Positions 19,706-36,030 are shown, numbered from the stretch's first letter. The stretch: 64,000 bases of DNA from Cyanobacteria bacterium REEB417 (GCA_018970945.1 JAGWVJ010000004.1:1-64000); one strand, 5' to 3'. Notes: generated by a model not told the origin, from the letters alone. Made by a program: numbers and translations.

Positions 19706-21648
19706 GCGCGGTGGGCTCCCTCATCGGCGAGCGCTACCGCCTCGAGCAGCAACTCAGCAGCGGCGAGCAGGGCAACCTGTGGCGCGCCAGCGATCTGCTG
19801 GCCGGCGATGCCGCTGTGGCCCTGCGCGAGCTGGGCCCCACCCATGCCCCCGATCCGGTGCGCGAGCGCTGGGGTCGCCTGCAGGGGGTGCTGCATCCCC
19901 AGGTGCCCCGGCTGGGGGGTGCGATCGCCGCTGGTGGCAGCCTCTGGCTCGTGCGTGAGTGGCAGGTGGGGCGCACCTTTGAGCAGTTGCGGCTGGCCCG
20001 GCTCGAACGCCAGCTGGTGTTCGGTGCCGGCGAGGTGCTGTTGCTGCTGCGGCAGCTGTTGCCGGTGCTGGCGGTGCTGCACAGCCAGGAGCTGGTGCAC
20101 GGCGACCTGACTCCGGCCAATCTGTTGCGCCGCGACAGCGATGGTCTGCCCGTGTTGCTCGATTTTGGACTGGTGAGCGGCCTGCCCGCTGCCACGGCGG
20201 GCTATGCGCCCCCCGAGCTGGCCCGGGGCGGGGTGCCCCAGCCCTGGATGGATCTCCACGCCCTCGGGGTGCTGGCCCTGGTGCTGGTCAGCGGTAAGCC
20301 ACCGGCGGCCCTGCTGGATCCGGTCACCCTGGCCTGGCGTTGGCCGGTGCCGCTGGAAGCGGAACCGGAGCTGCAGGGCCTGCTGGCTCGCCTGATCACC
20401 GCTGAGCCGCGCCAGCGCTTCGCCTCGACCAGCGAAGCGCTCAAGGCCTTCCAGACCCTGGCGATGCCCGAGAGCACCGGGCCCGTGCCCCAGGCCGATC
20501 GCACCGTGGTGCTGGTGCCGCCGCCAGCGCCTGCTGACGTGCAGCTTGAGCCCGAGGCCGAGGCCGAGGCCGAGCTCGAGCCCGAGCCGCAGGCGCCGCA
20601 ATTGCCGCCCCTGCCGGCTCCTGCCCCCCCCGCTCGCAGCCGCGCCGAGGAGCGGGAGGAGGCGGTCGAAGGGGGTGTCTGGCCCGTGGTGATCGCTCTG
20701 GTGCTGTCGGCCGTGGTCGGCACGGCCCTGGGCTGGTGGTTCCTCAACCGCGGCCGGCTGCAGCCCAGCACCCCCGATGCCGCCCTGCAGCTGCCCAGCA
20801 GCCTGCCGGCGGTCGAGGTCGACCAGCGCCAGCAGTTGCTCAACCGGCTGCGGGCCATGCAGGTGGATCGGGCCTGGTTCCTGCGTCTGGTCGATGCCAG
20901 TCTGCTGGCCCAGTTTCCTGAGCGGGGTGGTCGACTGCCCAGCGATGCAGCGGCCGATGCGCCGCTGCGCAAGGTCTGGAACGAGCTGGCCGAAGACTGG
21001 CTCGCCAAGGTCGAGCAGCTGCCGCTCGAGATCCGCCGCCGGCTCGGCTCCTTCTCGAACGGCGATTGGCAGCAGCGCCAAAGGTCGCTGGTGGCCCAGG
21101 GCCTCAGCCCCGCGGTGCTGCGGCAGCTGGTCTCCGGCAGCGCCAGCACCCTGCTGCCTGGCCGCGATACCGGTGACATCCCTCCGGAGCCGTTCCGGCA
21201 GCTCTGGTTTGCCGCCGCCGAGCAGGGCCTGGCCAACCTGCAGATCGAGGCGATCGAGGCCCAGCCGCTCGAGACCCGGGTGCTCTCGGCCCAGGTCGAC
21301 GCCGGCGGCGCCCGGTTGTTCCCGATCCGACTGCCGGCCGGCCACCGGCTGGTGCTGGGAGTCAACGGCTCGCCGCTGATGCAGATGGCGGTGTTCTCTG
21401 CCGATGGCGCCCCGCTCGAAAGCCGGGGCCCCCTGCGGGTGGTGAGCCTGGGGGCGCAGCCGCGCTCACCGGTGCAGCTGCTGGTCAGCAACGAGGGTGT
21501 GGCCCCGGCCCTGATCACCCTGTCGCTGCGGGCCGATCCGCCCGGTGTTCCACGGCCCCCGGTCGCCGCCCCCCCGACCCCCGCAGCACCGCCTGCGGCA
21601 CCGGGTGAGCCCCCAGCCCCGCCCGCCCCCGGCCCGGTCCAACCCTGA
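19702..21648 (+). CDS. Serine/threonine kinase-like membrane protein (atypical; single TM; Pro-rich tail)
   Basis: IGERYRLEQQLSSGEQGNLWRA, LVHGDLTPANLL, LLDFGLVSG, YAPPEL; TM VWPVVIALVLSAVVGTALGWWF; GTG start overlapping cysK-like stop. Confidence 0.75.
   Translation: MSAVGSLIGERYRLEQQLSSGEQGNLWRASDLLAGDAAVALRELGPTHAPDPVRERWGRLQGVLHPQVPRLGGAIAAGGSLWLVREWQVGRTFEQLRLARLERQLVFGAGEVLLLLRQLLPVLAVLHSQELVHGDLTPANLLRRDSDGLPVLLDFGLVSGLPAATAGYAPPELARGGVPQPWMDLHALGVLALVLVSGKPPAALLDPVTLAWRWPVPLEAEPELQGLLARLITAEPRQRFASTSEALKAFQTLAMPESTGPVPQADRTVVLVPPPAPADVQLEPEAEAEAELEPEPQAPQLPPLPAPAPPARSRAEEREEAVEGGVWPVVIALVLSAVVGTALGWWFLNRGRLQPSTPDAALQLPSSLPAVEVDQRQQLLNRLRAMQVDRAWFLRLVDASLLAQFPERGGRLPSDAAADAPLRKVWNELAEDWLAKVEQLPLEIRRRLGSFSNGDWQQRQRSLVAQGLSPAVLRQLVSGSASTLLPGRDTGDIPPEPFRQLWFAAAEQGLANLQIEAIEAQPLETRVLSAQVDAGGARLFPIRLPAGHRLVLGVNGSPLMQMAVFSADGAPLESRGPLRVVSLGAQPRSPVQLLVSNEGVAPALITLSLRADPPGVPRPPVAAPPTPAAPPAAPGEPPAPPAPGPVQP
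20548..20590 (+). repeat. GAGGCC-type hexanucleotide low-complexity repeat coding (E-A/P/L)n
   Basis: gagcccgaggccgaggccgaggccgagctcgagcccgagccg = EPEAEAEAELEPEP. Confidence 0.8.
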
Positions 21649-21651
21649 GCT

Positions 21652-22152
21652 CTAGAGGCGGGCGATGGCGGCCCGGGTCTCCTTGGCGTCCTGCTTGCGC
21701 TTTTCGTCGGCGCGCTTGTCGTGCAGCTTGCGGCCCTTGCCCAGGCCGATGGTCACCTTGATCCAGCTGCCCTTGAGGTGCATGTTGAGTGGGATCAGGG
21801 CCAGGCCCTTCTGGTCCAGGCCGCCCCGCAGCTTGTCGATCTCGCGGCGGTGGGCCAGCAGCTTCCGCACCCGCAGCGGCTCATGGTTGAAGTACTTGCC
21901 GGCGTGGCTGTGGGGCGAGATGTGCACGTTGTGCAGCTGCAGCTCGCCGTTGCGAATCAGGCAGAAGCCATCGCGCAGGTTCACCTGGCCGGCGCGGATC
22001 GATTTGACCTCGGTGCCGAGCAGCTCGATGCCGGTTTCAAGGCTTTCGAGGATTTCGTACTGATGGCGCGCCAAGCGGTTGTCGGCCAGCAGTCGGTTGG
22101 CCTCGTTGCGGCGGGCGCGGGCGGCAGCTTGTTTGGCTCCGCCCTTGGCCAT
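21652..22152 (-). CDS. smpB: SsrA-binding protein SmpB
   Basis: [52 protein letters not shown]. Confidence 0.97.
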   Translation of the reverse strand: MAKGGAKQAAARARRNEANRLLADNRLARHQYEILESLETGIELLGTEVKSIRAGQVNLRDGFCLIRNGELQLHNVHISPHSHAGKYFNHEPLRVRKLLAHRREIDKLRGGLDQKGLALIPLNMHLKGSWIKVTIGLGKGRKLHDKRADEKRKQDAKETRAAIARL

Positions 22153-22220
22153 GGCTTCTGACTCCCCGCTGCAACGCACTCGTTCCTCCGACCCTAGGCA
22201 GGGGCCGGTACCCTCGGGCC

Positions 22221-23303
22221 ATGGCGATCGTCTCTTCTGCGGCTGGTTCGGGCTCAGGTGTGCCGGTTCGCCGCCCTTCTCCGCCGGCTGAACCTGCCCC
22301 GCGGCTGCTCGATGCTGCGAGCCAGCTCAGCGACGAGACCGACCTGCCCCTGCGCGAAGACTCGCTGCGGCCCCGGCGCCTGGCCGATTACATCGGCCAG
22401 AGCGAGCTCAAGCAGGTGCTGGGCATTGCCATCGAGGCCACCCGCAGCCGCGGCGAGGCCCTCGACCACGTGCTGCTCTACGGCCCCCCCGGTCTGGGCA
22501 AGACCACCATGGCCCTGGTGCTGGCGGCCGAGCTGGGGGTGCGCTGCCGCATCACCAGTGCCCCGGCCCTTGAGCGCCCCCGCGACATCGTGGGCCTGCT
22601 GGTCAACCTGCAGCCCCGCGAGCTGCTGTTCATCGACGAGATTCACCGGCTCAACCGGGTGGCCGAGGAGATCCTCTACCCGGCGATGGAAGACTTTCGC
22701 CTCGACCTCACCGTGGGCAAGGGCACCACGGCCCGCACCCGCAGCCTGGCGATCGCTCCGTTCACCCTGGTGGGGGCCACCACCCGGGCCGGATCGCTGA
22801 GTTCGCCGCTGCGGGATCGCTTTGGCCTGATCCAGCGGCTCGAGTTCTATGGCCTTGACGAGCTGCGGGCGATCGTCGAGCGCGCCGCGGGCCTGCTCGA
22901 CCTGCGGCTTCAGCCCGCAGCGGCCCTCGAGGTGGCCCGGCGCTGCCGCGGCACCCCCCGCATCGCCAACCGGCTGCTGCGGCGGGTGCGCGATGTGGCG
23001 GTGGTGGGCGGCCACGGCGCCATCGGCCCCGAGCTGGTGGCCGAGGCCCTGAGTCTGCACCGCGTCGACGACCGGGGCCTCGACGCCAGCGACCGGCGTC
23101 TGCTGACCCTGCTGCTCGAGGGCCATGGTGGCGGGCCGGTGGGGCTCGACACCCTGGCCGCGGCCCTGGGCGAGGATTCCGTCACCCTTGAAACCGTGGT
23201 GGAGCCCTACCTGCTGCAGCTGGGTTTTCTGCAGCGCACGCCGCGGGGACGCGTTGCCACCGATGCCGCCCGCCGGCACCTGGGCTGGGAGGCGGCGGCG
23301 TGA
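22221..23303 (+). CDS. ruvB: Holliday junction branch migration DNA helicase RuvB
   Basis: [62 protein letters not shown]. Confidence 0.97.
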   Translation: MAIVSSAAGSGSGVPVRRPSPPAEPAPRLLDAASQLSDETDLPLREDSLRPRRLADYIGQSELKQVLGIAIEATRSRGEALDHVLLYGPPGLGKTTMALVLAAELGVRCRITSAPALERPRDIVGLLVNLQPRELLFIDEIHRLNRVAEEILYPAMEDFRLDLTVGKGTTARTRSLAIAPFTLVGATTRAGSLSSPLRDRFGLIQRLEFYGLDELRAIVERAAGLLDLRLQPAAALEVARRCRGTPRIANRLLRRVRDVAVVGGHGAIGPELVAEALSLHRVDDRGLDASDRRLLTLLLEGHGGGPVGLDTLAAALGEDSVTLETVVEPYLLQLGFLQRTPRGRVATDAARRHLGWEAAA

Positions 23304-24109
23304 TCCGCCTGCTGGTGGCTGTTTTGCTGGTGCTCTGGCTGATGCTCCCCGGCGCCGCTGCGGCGGCAACGATGGCTCCGCAGCCGCCCGAGGCCGATCT
23401 GCCCCGGTTGTTTGAGGGGGCGCTGCAGGCCAGCCGTCAGGGCGATTTCGAGCGGGCCCTGCCCCTGTGGGACCAGGTGCTGGCGGTGGCCCCCGGTGAT
23501 GCCGCCGCCTGGAGCAACCGCGGCAACGTGCGTCTGGCTCTGGGTGACGCCGAGGCGGCGATCGCCGATCAGTCCCGGGCGATCGAGCTCGATCCGCTGA
23601 GTGCCGATCCCCACCTCAACCGCGGCACCGCCGAAGAGGCGCTGCAGCGCTGGGACGCGGCCGCGGCCGACTACGGCTGGATTCTTGAGCGCCATCCTGA
23701 GGCCGGTGAGCCCCGCGCTTCAGCCCTTTACAACCTCGGCAATGTGCAGGGCTCCCGCGGCGACTGGGCGGCGGCGCGCGCCAGCTTTGCGGCCGCGGCC
23801 GAGGCACGGCCGGGCTTTGCCATGGCCCGCTCGAGCGCGGCGCTCAGCAGCTTTGAACTGGGCGATCTGCCGGCCGCCGAGCGCGAGCTGCGCAATCTGA
23901 TCCGCCGTTATCCGCTGTTTGCCGATGCCAGGGCGGCCCTCACCGCCCTGCTGTGGCGCCAGGGAAGCCGCGGCGAGGCCGAGAGCCACTGGGCCGCGGC
24001 CTCGGGGCTCGACCCGCGCTATCGACAGCCAGACTGGTTGCTCAGCGTGCGGCGTTGGCCCCCCGTGCCGATCGAGGCTCTTGAGCAGTTTCTGGCCCTG
24101 GCCGGTTGA
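23300..24109 (+). CDS. TPR-repeat protein with N-terminal signal/anchor
   Basis: Hydrophobic N-term then TPR-like [46 protein letters not shown]. Confidence 0.85.
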   Translation: MIRLLVAVLLVLWLMLPGAAAAATMAPQPPEADLPRLFEGALQASRQGDFERALPLWDQVLAVAPGDAAAWSNRGNVRLALGDAEAAIADQSRAIELDPLSADPHLNRGTAEEALQRWDAAAADYGWILERHPEAGEPRASALYNLGNVQGSRGDWAAARASFAAAAEARPGFAMARSSAALSSFELGDLPAAERELRNLIRRYPLFADARAALTALLWRQGSRGEAESHWAAASGLDPRYRQPDWLLSVRRWPPVPIEALEQFLALAG

Positions 24110-25323
24110 TGGAGCAGCCGTTGACCATCGCCCTGTCGGATCCGCTGCTGCAGCAGTCCTTTGAGGCCGCCTTGCCCGAGCTGCACGAGCTCAGACGCCA
24201 TCTGCACCGCCACCCGGAGCTCAGCGGTCAGGAGCAGCAGACGGCTGCCCTGGTGGCCGGCGAGCTGCGGCGCTGGGGTTGGCAGGTGCGCGAAGGCGTC
24301 GGCCGCACCGGAGTGTTGGCCGAGCTGGGACCCCAGCACGCCCCCACCGTGGCCCTGCGGGTCGACATGGACGCCCTGCCGGTGGAGGAGCGCACGGGCT
24401 TGCCCTATGCCTCGAGCCGACAGGGGCTGATGCACGCCTGCGGCCATGACATTCACACCACCGTGGGACTGGGGGTGGCGCGCCTGCTGGGCGAGCGGGC
24501 CCGCAGGGAGCCGTTGGCCGCCCGGGTGCGGCTGCTGTTTCAACCCGCTGAAGAGACCGCCGAAGGGGCCGCCTGGATGAAGGCCGACGGCGCCACCGAC
24601 GGTGTGGCGGCCCTGTTCGGCGTGCATGTGTTTCCCAGCCTGCCGGTGGGCAGCATCGGCGTGCGCAGCGGCAGCCTCACCGCCGCCGCCGGCGAACTCG
24701 AGGTCGAGGTGCTGGGCGAGGGAGGGCACGGTGCCAGGCCCCACCAGAGCACCGACGCGATCTGGATCGCCGCGCGGGTGGTGGGTGGCCTGCAGGAGGC
24801 GATCAGCCGCCGCCTCGATGCCCTGCATCCGGTGGTGGTCAGCTTCGGTCGCATCGAAGGGGGCAAGGCGTTCAACGTGATCGCCGACCACGTGCGCCTG
24901 CTGGGGACCGTGCGTTGCCTCGACCTTGAGGTCCATGCCCAGTTGCCCGGCTGGATCGAGGACACCGTTGTCGCCCTCTGCCGCGGCCATGGCGGCGAAG
25001 CACGGGTGCGCTACCGGGTGATCTCGCCGCCGGTGCACAACGACCCCGAGCTCACCGGGCTGGTCGCCGCCGCCGCCACCGATGTGCTGGGCTGCGAGCG
25101 GGTGCTATGGCTCGAGCAGCCGTCTCTGGGGGCCGAAGACTTCGCCGAACTGCTGGAAGGCACCCGGGGCACCATGTTTCGCCTGGGGGTGGCCGGCCCC
25201 GAGGGCTGCAGCCCGCTGCACAGCAATCGCTTTGCCCCCGATGAGGGGTGCCTGGCGGTGGGCATCGCCGTGCTCACCGAAACCCTGCTGCGCTGGCTGG
25301 AGTCTGCCAGGATTGGGACATGA
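24106..25323 (+). CDS. M20-family amidohydrolase (N-acyl amino acid hydrolase-like)
   Basis: LRRHLHRHPELSGQEQQTA; ALRVDMDALPVEERTGLPYAS; MHACGHDIHTTVGLG. Confidence 0.92.
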   Translation: MMEQPLTIALSDPLLQQSFEAALPELHELRRHLHRHPELSGQEQQTAALVAGELRRWGWQVREGVGRTGVLAELGPQHAPTVALRVDMDALPVEERTGLPYASSRQGLMHACGHDIHTTVGLGVARLLGERARREPLAARVRLLFQPAEETAEGAAWMKADGATDGVAALFGVHVFPSLPVGSIGVRSGSLTAAAGELEVEVLGEGGHGARPHQSTDAIWIAARVVGGLQEAISRRLDALHPVVVSFGRIEGGKAFNVIADHVRLLGTVRCLDLEVHAQLPGWIEDTVVALCRGHGGEARVRYRVISPPVHNDPELTGLVAAAATDVLGCERVLWLEQPSLGAEDFAELLEGTRGTMFRLGVAGPEGCSPLHSNRFAPDEGCLAVGIAVLTETLLRWLESARIGT

Positions 25324-25541
25324 AGGAGCGTGAGCGTTCGGTTCTGCTGGCGCTGCTGGCCCTGGCGGCCCCCCTGCTGGTGTTGCTGTCGTCGCTGACC
25401 CTGGTGCTGCGGCAGGGGCCCTCACGGCTGCAGGCGCTGCCGCCGTTGCTGATCGGCAGTGGCCTGGTGCTGAGCAGCGTTGCCGCGCGGCGGCGCCAGC
25501 GGCGCCAGGTGCTGCAGTCACTGGGGCATGCCGATGGCTGA
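25320..25541 (+). CDS. Small two-TM membrane protein (possibly DUF3188)
   Basis: MKERERSVLLALLALAAPLLVLLSSLTLVLRQG...; ATGA overlap with upstream gene. Confidence 0.6.
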   Translation: MKERERSVLLALLALAAPLLVLLSSLTLVLRQGPSRLQALPPLLIGSGLVLSSVAARRRQRRQVLQSLGHADG

Positions 25542-26130
25542 GCAACCGCTCGATCCCCAGCGGCTGGAGGCTCTGCGCCTGTCGGTCGCCAGTGGCGACC
25601 CGGCCCGGGCCATGCCGGCCCTCGCGGCCCTGCGCGAGGTGCCGCCCGAGCAGGCGGTTCCACTGCTGCTGCTGGGTCTGCAGCAGGAGACCTTCATGAT
25701 CCGTTCGCTCAGCTGTGCGGGCCTGGGCTACAAGCAGAGCGAGCTGGGTTGGGAGGCCCTGGTCGCTGCCCTGCAGCGCGATGACGACCCCAATGTGCGC
25801 GCCGAAGCCGCCAATGCCCTGGTGAGCCACAGCGTTGAGCGGGCCTGGCCCCTGCTGCGCGACGCCTTTGTGGCCAACGACCACTGGCTGGTGCGTTGCA
25901 GCATCCTCTCGGCGATGGCCGAACTCGTCGACGTGCCCCTGGCCTGGCTGCTCGAACTGGCGCGGCTGGCCATCGCCGATGCCGACGGCACGGTGCGGGT
26001 CGGGGGCGCCGAGATCCTGGGGCGGCTTGTGGCCGAGGGATCTGCCGAGGCTCGCGCCGCGTTGGTGGCGCTGCAGGCCGACCCTGACCATCGGGTGGTG
26101 GCCGCGGTGCTCAATGGTCTGCAGGCCTGA
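25534..26130 (+). CDS. HEAT-repeat domain protein
   Basis: Repeats such as DDDPNVRAEAANALVSHS, DGTVRVGGAEILGRL; start trimmed to ATG 25534. Confidence 0.8.
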   Translation: MAEQPLDPQRLEALRLSVASGDPARAMPALAALREVPPEQAVPLLLLGLQQETFMIRSLSCAGLGYKQSELGWEALVAALQRDDDPNVRAEAANALVSHSVERAWPLLRDAFVANDHWLVRCSILSAMAELVDVPLAWLLELARLAIADADGTVRVGGAEILGRLVAEGSAEARAALVALQADPDHRVVAAVLNGLQA

Positions 26131-26162
26131 GGTCCTTTCGCGCTTGCTAGGTTTCCTTTGTC

Positions 26163-27703
<1,541 letters not shown>

Positions 27704-27807
27704 TTCAAGGCCAGGTCAAGGCCTGTTGAGGGCTTCACCGACGGGCCTCAGGCACTGGGTGTTTGCCCTGGTCGCGGAGCGACCCCATCTCCTGCCGTGT
27801 TCTCGAG

Positions 27808-27833
27808 CCATCATGACCCCGCGGCCATGATGG
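27808..27833 (+). terminator. Candidate hairpin downstream of thiC
   Basis: CCATCATG accccgcggc CATGATGG, 8-bp perfect stem; no strong T-tract. Confidence 0.35.
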
Positions 27834-27870
27834 TTCTTGCTGTTCAGCCAGGTTCAGACGCTTCAACAGC

Positions 27871-27898
27871 AAAAAGCCCCACCAGGACGGCGGGGCTT
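27871..27898 (-). terminator. Intrinsic terminator of transketolase
   Basis: Minus strand reads AAGCCCCGCCGTCCTGGTGGGGCTTTTTGC: GC stem then T-run. Confidence 0.85.
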
Positions 27899-27929
27899 GT
27901 GGTGGTTGGGGGTCTTCTCCCTAGGCTGA

Positions 27930-29936
<2,007 letters not shown>

Positions 29937-30002
29937 GGCTGGGAAGGGGCGAGGACGGGGGAAGAGAAAGGTGAGAGGAGGGCGCTGGATGTGGCCCGAC
30001 CC

Positions 30003-31253
30003 TCAGCCGCTCAGGCGGCGAAAGGCCAGACAGACGTTGTGGCCACCGAAGCCGAAGGAGTTGGAGAGCACCACATCCACCTTGGCTGCCCGGGCCTGAT
30101 TGGGCACGACATCCAGATCACATGCCGGGTCAGGATTCTGGTAATTGATCGTGGGGGGCACCAGTTGGTGCTGGATCGCGAGCACCGCGGCAACGGCTTC
30201 GATGCCGCCGCTGCCACCCAGCAGGTGGCCGGTCATCGACTTGGTGGAGCTCACGGGAATCCGCTGAGCCCGCTCGCCCAGGGCACTCCTGATGGCTGAG
30301 GTTTCGTTGCTGTCGTTGGCGGGGGTGCTGGTGCCGTGGGCGTTGATGTAGTCGACGTCCTCGGGTGCCAGCCGGCCGTCCTGGATGGCCAGGCGGATCG
30401 CCTCGGCGCCACCCACGCCACCGGGCGAGGGGGCCGTGATGTGATGGGCATCGCAGGTCATGCCGTAGCCGACGATTTCGGCCAGCACGGTCGCCCCACG
30501 GGCCTGGGCATGCTCCAGGCTTTCGAGCACCAGGACACCGGCGCCTTCGCCGATCACAAAGCCGTTGCGCTCGGCATCGAAGGGGCGACTGGCGGTGGCG
30601 GGATCGTCATTGCGAAAGGACAGCGCCTTGGCGCTGGCGAAACCAGCCACCCCCAGCGGCGTGATCGCTGACTCGGCACCACCACACACCATGGCGTCGG
30701 CCAGGCCCAGCTGGATCAGTCGGAAGGCATCGCCGATGGCATTCGAGCCGGCGGCACAGGCGGTGGCCACGGCCGTGCTGGGTCCCTTGGCGCCCAGAGC
30801 GATGGCCGCCAGGCCGGTGGCCATGTTGGGAATCATCATCGGCACGCAGAACGGGCTGACCCGGTCAGGCCCCCGTTCGTGCAGCACCTGGGCCTGGGTC
30901 TCCATCATCAGCAATCCGCCCACGCCGGAGCCGATGGCCACACCCACCCGGTGCTGGTTGGCCCCATCAATGGTGAGACCGGCGTGGGCAACGGCCTGCT
31001 TGGCGGCCACCACACCGAACTGGCAGAAGCGATCCCAGCGCTTGGCCTCCTTCGGTTCAAGCCAACCGGAAGGGTCAAACCCCTTGACCTCGGCGGCGAA
31101 ACGGCAGGCGTGGCGCGATGCATCAAACAGGGTGATCCCTGCAACGCCGTTGCGGCCCGAACTCAGACCTTCCCAGTACTGGGAAATGTCGTTGCCGATC
31201 GGTGTGACCGCGCCCAGGCCAGTGATGACGACGCGGCGGAGACCCTCCACCAT
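30003..31253 (-). CDS. fabF: Beta-ketoacyl-ACP synthase II
   Basis: VEGLRRVVITGLGAVTPIGNDISQYWEGL; ATACAAGSNAIGDAFRLIQ; INAHGTSTPANDSNE. Confidence 0.96.
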   Translation of the reverse strand: MVEGLRRVVITGLGAVTPIGNDISQYWEGLSSGRNGVAGITLFDASRHACRFAAEVKGFDPSGWLEPKEAKRWDRFCQFGVVAAKQAVAHAGLTIDGANQHRVGVAIGSGVGGLLMMETQAQVLHERGPDRVSPFCVPMMIPNMATGLAAIALGAKGPSTAVATACAAGSNAIGDAFRLIQLGLADAMVCGGAESAITPLGVAGFASAKALSFRNDDPATASRPFDAERNGFVIGEGAGVLVLESLEHAQARGATVLAEIVGYGMTCDAHHITAPSPGGVGGAEAIRLAIQDGRLAPEDVDYINAHGTSTPANDSNETSAIRSALGERAQRIPVSSTKSMTGHLLGGSGGIEAVAAVLAIQHQLVPPTINYQNPDPACDLDVVPNQARAAKVDVVLSNSFGFGGHNVCLAFRRLSG

Positions 31254-31260
31254 GGACGCT

Positions 31261-31503
31261 TCAGGCCTGCTTGTCCTGGATGTACTTGACGGCGTCACCG
31301 ACGGTGGTGATGCCTTCGGCGGCCTCGTCGGGAATCTCGATGTCAAAGGCTTCCTCAAGGGCCATCACCAGCTCGACGGTGTCGAGCGAATCGGCGCCAA
31401 GATCGTTCTGGAAGTTGGATTCGGGCTTGACCTCAGCGGCGTCGACGCTGAGCTGCTCGGCAACGATCGAGCGCACTTTCTCGAAGATCGCTTCCTGGGA
31501 CAT
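31261..31503 (-). CDS. acpP: Acyl carrier protein
   Basis: [46 protein letters not shown]. Confidence 0.97.
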   Translation of the reverse strand: MSQEAIFEKVRSIVAEQLSVDAAEVKPESNFQNDLGADSLDTVELVMALEEAFDIEIPDEAAEGITTVGDAVKYIQDKQA

Positions 31504-31564
31504 GACCACTGTGTGGGAGGCCGCATCCTACGGGGCGGCCTGCTGGGGCTCCCCCGGCGTATGA

Positions 31565-31912
<348 letters not shown>

Positions 31913-31930
31913 GTCGGCTCACATAAGCTC

Positions 31931-31955
31931 AAGCCCGGCCCCAAGCCGGGCTTTT
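31931..31955 (+). terminator. Intrinsic terminator of psaC
   Basis: AAGCCCGGCcccaaGCCGGGCTTTTC. Confidence 0.85.
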
Positions 31956-31973
31956 CTGTTGGTCTGAAGGCCT

Positions 31974-33887
<1,914 letters not shown>

Positions 33888-34006
33888 GGGCTGAGGATTG
33901 GGAACCTTGCGGCAATCACGCCAGCTCTTACCCCCAAGCCTGGCCGGGGTGCCGTGCAGCTGACATTGCCAGCGCAGCTGGCGCAGTCAGCGCAACAGCA
34001 CCCCGC

Positions 34007-35464
34007 TCAGGCGGGTACGGGGGTGACATCACTGCGTCCATAGCGGTCTTCGAACCGCACGATGTCGTCTTCGCCCAGGTAGCCGCCGCTCTGCACCTCG
34101 ATCAGCTCGACCGGGATCTTGCCCGGATTGGAGAGGCGGTGCCGGGCGCCCAGGGGGATGTAGGTGCTCTGATTCTCGCCCAGCAGCTCCTGGTGGCCGT
34201 CCTTTTCGACCACGGCGGTGCCTTTCACCACGATCCAGTGCTCGGCCCGGTGGTGGTGCATCTGCAGCGACAGGCTGGCGCCGGGTTTGACCACGATCTT
34301 CTTGACCTGCCAGCGCTCACCTTCGGTGATGCCGTCGTAGGAGCCCCACGGCCGGTAGATGCGGCGATGGGCCTTGCTTTCCGACGCTCCCTCGGCTTCC
34401 AGGCGACCCACGATGGCCTTGACCTCCTGGGCGCGGTCGCGGTGGCTGATCAGCACCACGTCATCGGTTTCGACCACCACCAGATCCTCGATGCCGAGCC
34501 CCACCACCAGCCGGTGTTCGCTGCGCAGGTAGCAGTTGCGGCTGTCCTGGCTGATCACCCGGCCCCGCAGCACATTGCCGTCGTCGTCGCGTTCGCTGGC
34601 CGTCTCCCACAGGGCGCTCCAGCTGCCCACGTCGCTCCAGCCGGCGTCGAGCGGCAGCACGGCACCGCGGTCGGTCTGCTCCATCACCGCCACATCGATC
34701 GCCACGCTGGGGCAGCCCGCAAAGGCTTCGCGCTCGAGTCGCAGAAAGTCGAGGTCGGCGCTGTCGTGCTCCAGGGCCGAACGGCAGGCGCTGACCACCT
34801 CCGGGGCCAGGCGTTCCAGCTCGGCGAGAATGGCACTCGCCTTGAACAGGAACATGCCGCTGTTCCAGGTGAAGCGTCCTGTGGCCAGGAACTGCTCGGC
34901 GGTGGCCCGGTCGGGCTTCTCCACGAAGCGGGTGATCGGCACCGGCGCAGCGGCACCACTGAGATCCTGGCTGGCTTCGATGTAGCCGTACCCGGTTTCG
35001 GGCGCGGTGGGCACAATGCCGAAGGTCACCAGCTGGCCGGCATCGGCGGCGGCCAGGCCGGCGCTCACCGTGTCGCGAAAGCGCGCCGCATCGGCGATCA
35101 CGTGGTCAGCGGCGAGCACCAGCAACAACGGGTCATCGCCCCGGGCCGTGGCCTGCAGGGCGGCGATGGTCACGGCCGGAGCGGTGTTGCGGCCCATGGG
35201 CTCCAGCAGGATCGCCGCCGGGTCGACGCCGATCTGGCGCATCTGCTCGGCCACGATGAAGCGGTGCTCCTCATTGCAGACCAGCAGGGGCGCAGCCAGC
35301 CGCGTGAGGCCCCGCAGCCGTTGCTGGGTCTGCTGCAGCAGCGTCTCCTGACCGCTGCCGGCCAGGGCCCAGTACTGCTTGGGGTAGGTCGCCCGCGACA
35401 GGGGCCACAGCCGCGTGCCGGTGCCGCCGCACAGGATCACAGGGACGAGGGATTGCGGACTCAT
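34007..35464 (-). CDS. Mannose-1-phosphate guanylyltransferase / mannose-6-phosphate isomerase
   Basis: VILCGGTGTRLWPLSRATYPKQY; RFVEKPDRATAEQFLATGRFTWNSGMFLF; cupin C-term PGASLSLQMHHHRAEHWIVVKGTA. Confidence 0.93.
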   Translation of the reverse strand: MSPQSLVPVILCGGTGTRLWPLSRATYPKQYWALAGSGQETLLQQTQQRLRGLTRLAAPLLVCNEEHRFIVAEQMRQIGVDPAAILLEPMGRNTAPAVTIAALQATARGDDPLLLVLAADHVIADAARFRDTVSAGLAAADAGQLVTFGIVPTAPETGYGYIEASQDLSGAAAPVPITRFVEKPDRATAEQFLATGRFTWNSGMFLFKASAILAELERLAPEVVSACRSALEHDSADLDFLRLEREAFAGCPSVAIDVAVMEQTDRGAVLPLDAGWSDVGSWSALWETASERDDDGNVLRGRVISQDSRNCYLRSEHRLVVGLGIEDLVVVETDDVVLISHRDRAQEVKAIVGRLEAEGASESKAHRRIYRPWGSYDGITEGERWQVKKIVVKPGASLSLQMHHHRAEHWIVVKGTAVVEKDGHQELLGENQSTYIPLGARHRLSNPGKIPVELIEVQSGGYLGEDDIVRFEDRYGRSDVTPVPA

Positions 35465-35499
35465 GGCGTGGGAGCAGTGCACCCATTCAAAGCCAGCCG

Positions 35500-36030
35500 T
35501 CAGAGCTCGAGCAGCCCGGGCGGCGGTGTGATGCCGATCCAGCCCTCAGCCAGCTGCACCTGGGGGACGATCGCTTCGACAAACGGGATCAGGAGGCGCC
35601 GTCCGCCAGCGGTCAGCTCCACCTCCAGCAGATCGTTGCCGGCGTGCAGCAGGTCGGTGACCCGGCCGATGGGGGTGCCGTCGGCCAGGCGCACCTCCAG
35701 GCCCACCAGATCGAGCAGGTGGAACTCACCCGGCTCAAGGGCTGGGCGGTCGCTGGCGGCCACCAGGAACGCATGGCCGACCACCGCCTCGGCCGCATCG
35801 CGGTCGTCGATGCCCGCGAGCCGGCACACGAACAGCGACTTGCCCGGCAGTTGACGGCCGGCCCTGAGCTCCACGGGCTGGGCCGGGGCCGTGCCCTTCT
35901 GCAGCCAGCGGGGACCTGGCCTGGTGAAACGCTGGGCAAAGTCGCTCAGCGGCAGCACCCGCAGCTCACCCTGCAGGCCCTGGGGCGCCACCACCCGGCC
36001 CACAACCAGCAGCTCGTCTGGAGAATCCAT
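35500..36030 (-). CDS. rimM: 16S rRNA processing protein RimM
   Basis: [59 protein letters not shown]. Confidence 0.9.
   Translation of the reverse strand: MDSPDELLVVGRVVAPQGLQGELRVLPLSDFAQRFTRPGPRWLQKGTAPAQPVELRAGRQLPGKSLFVCRLAGIDDRDAAEAVVGHAFLVAASDRPALEPGEFHLLDLVGLEVRLADGTPIGRVTDLLHAGNDLLEVELTAGGRRLLIPFVEAIVPQVQLAEGWIGITPPPGLLEL

Noticed and set aside
33968-33982. Small hairpin GCCAGC gca GCTGGC between glmS and the mannose-1-P guanylyltransferase
   Set aside because: Only 6 bp with no T-tract. Too weak to call a terminator.
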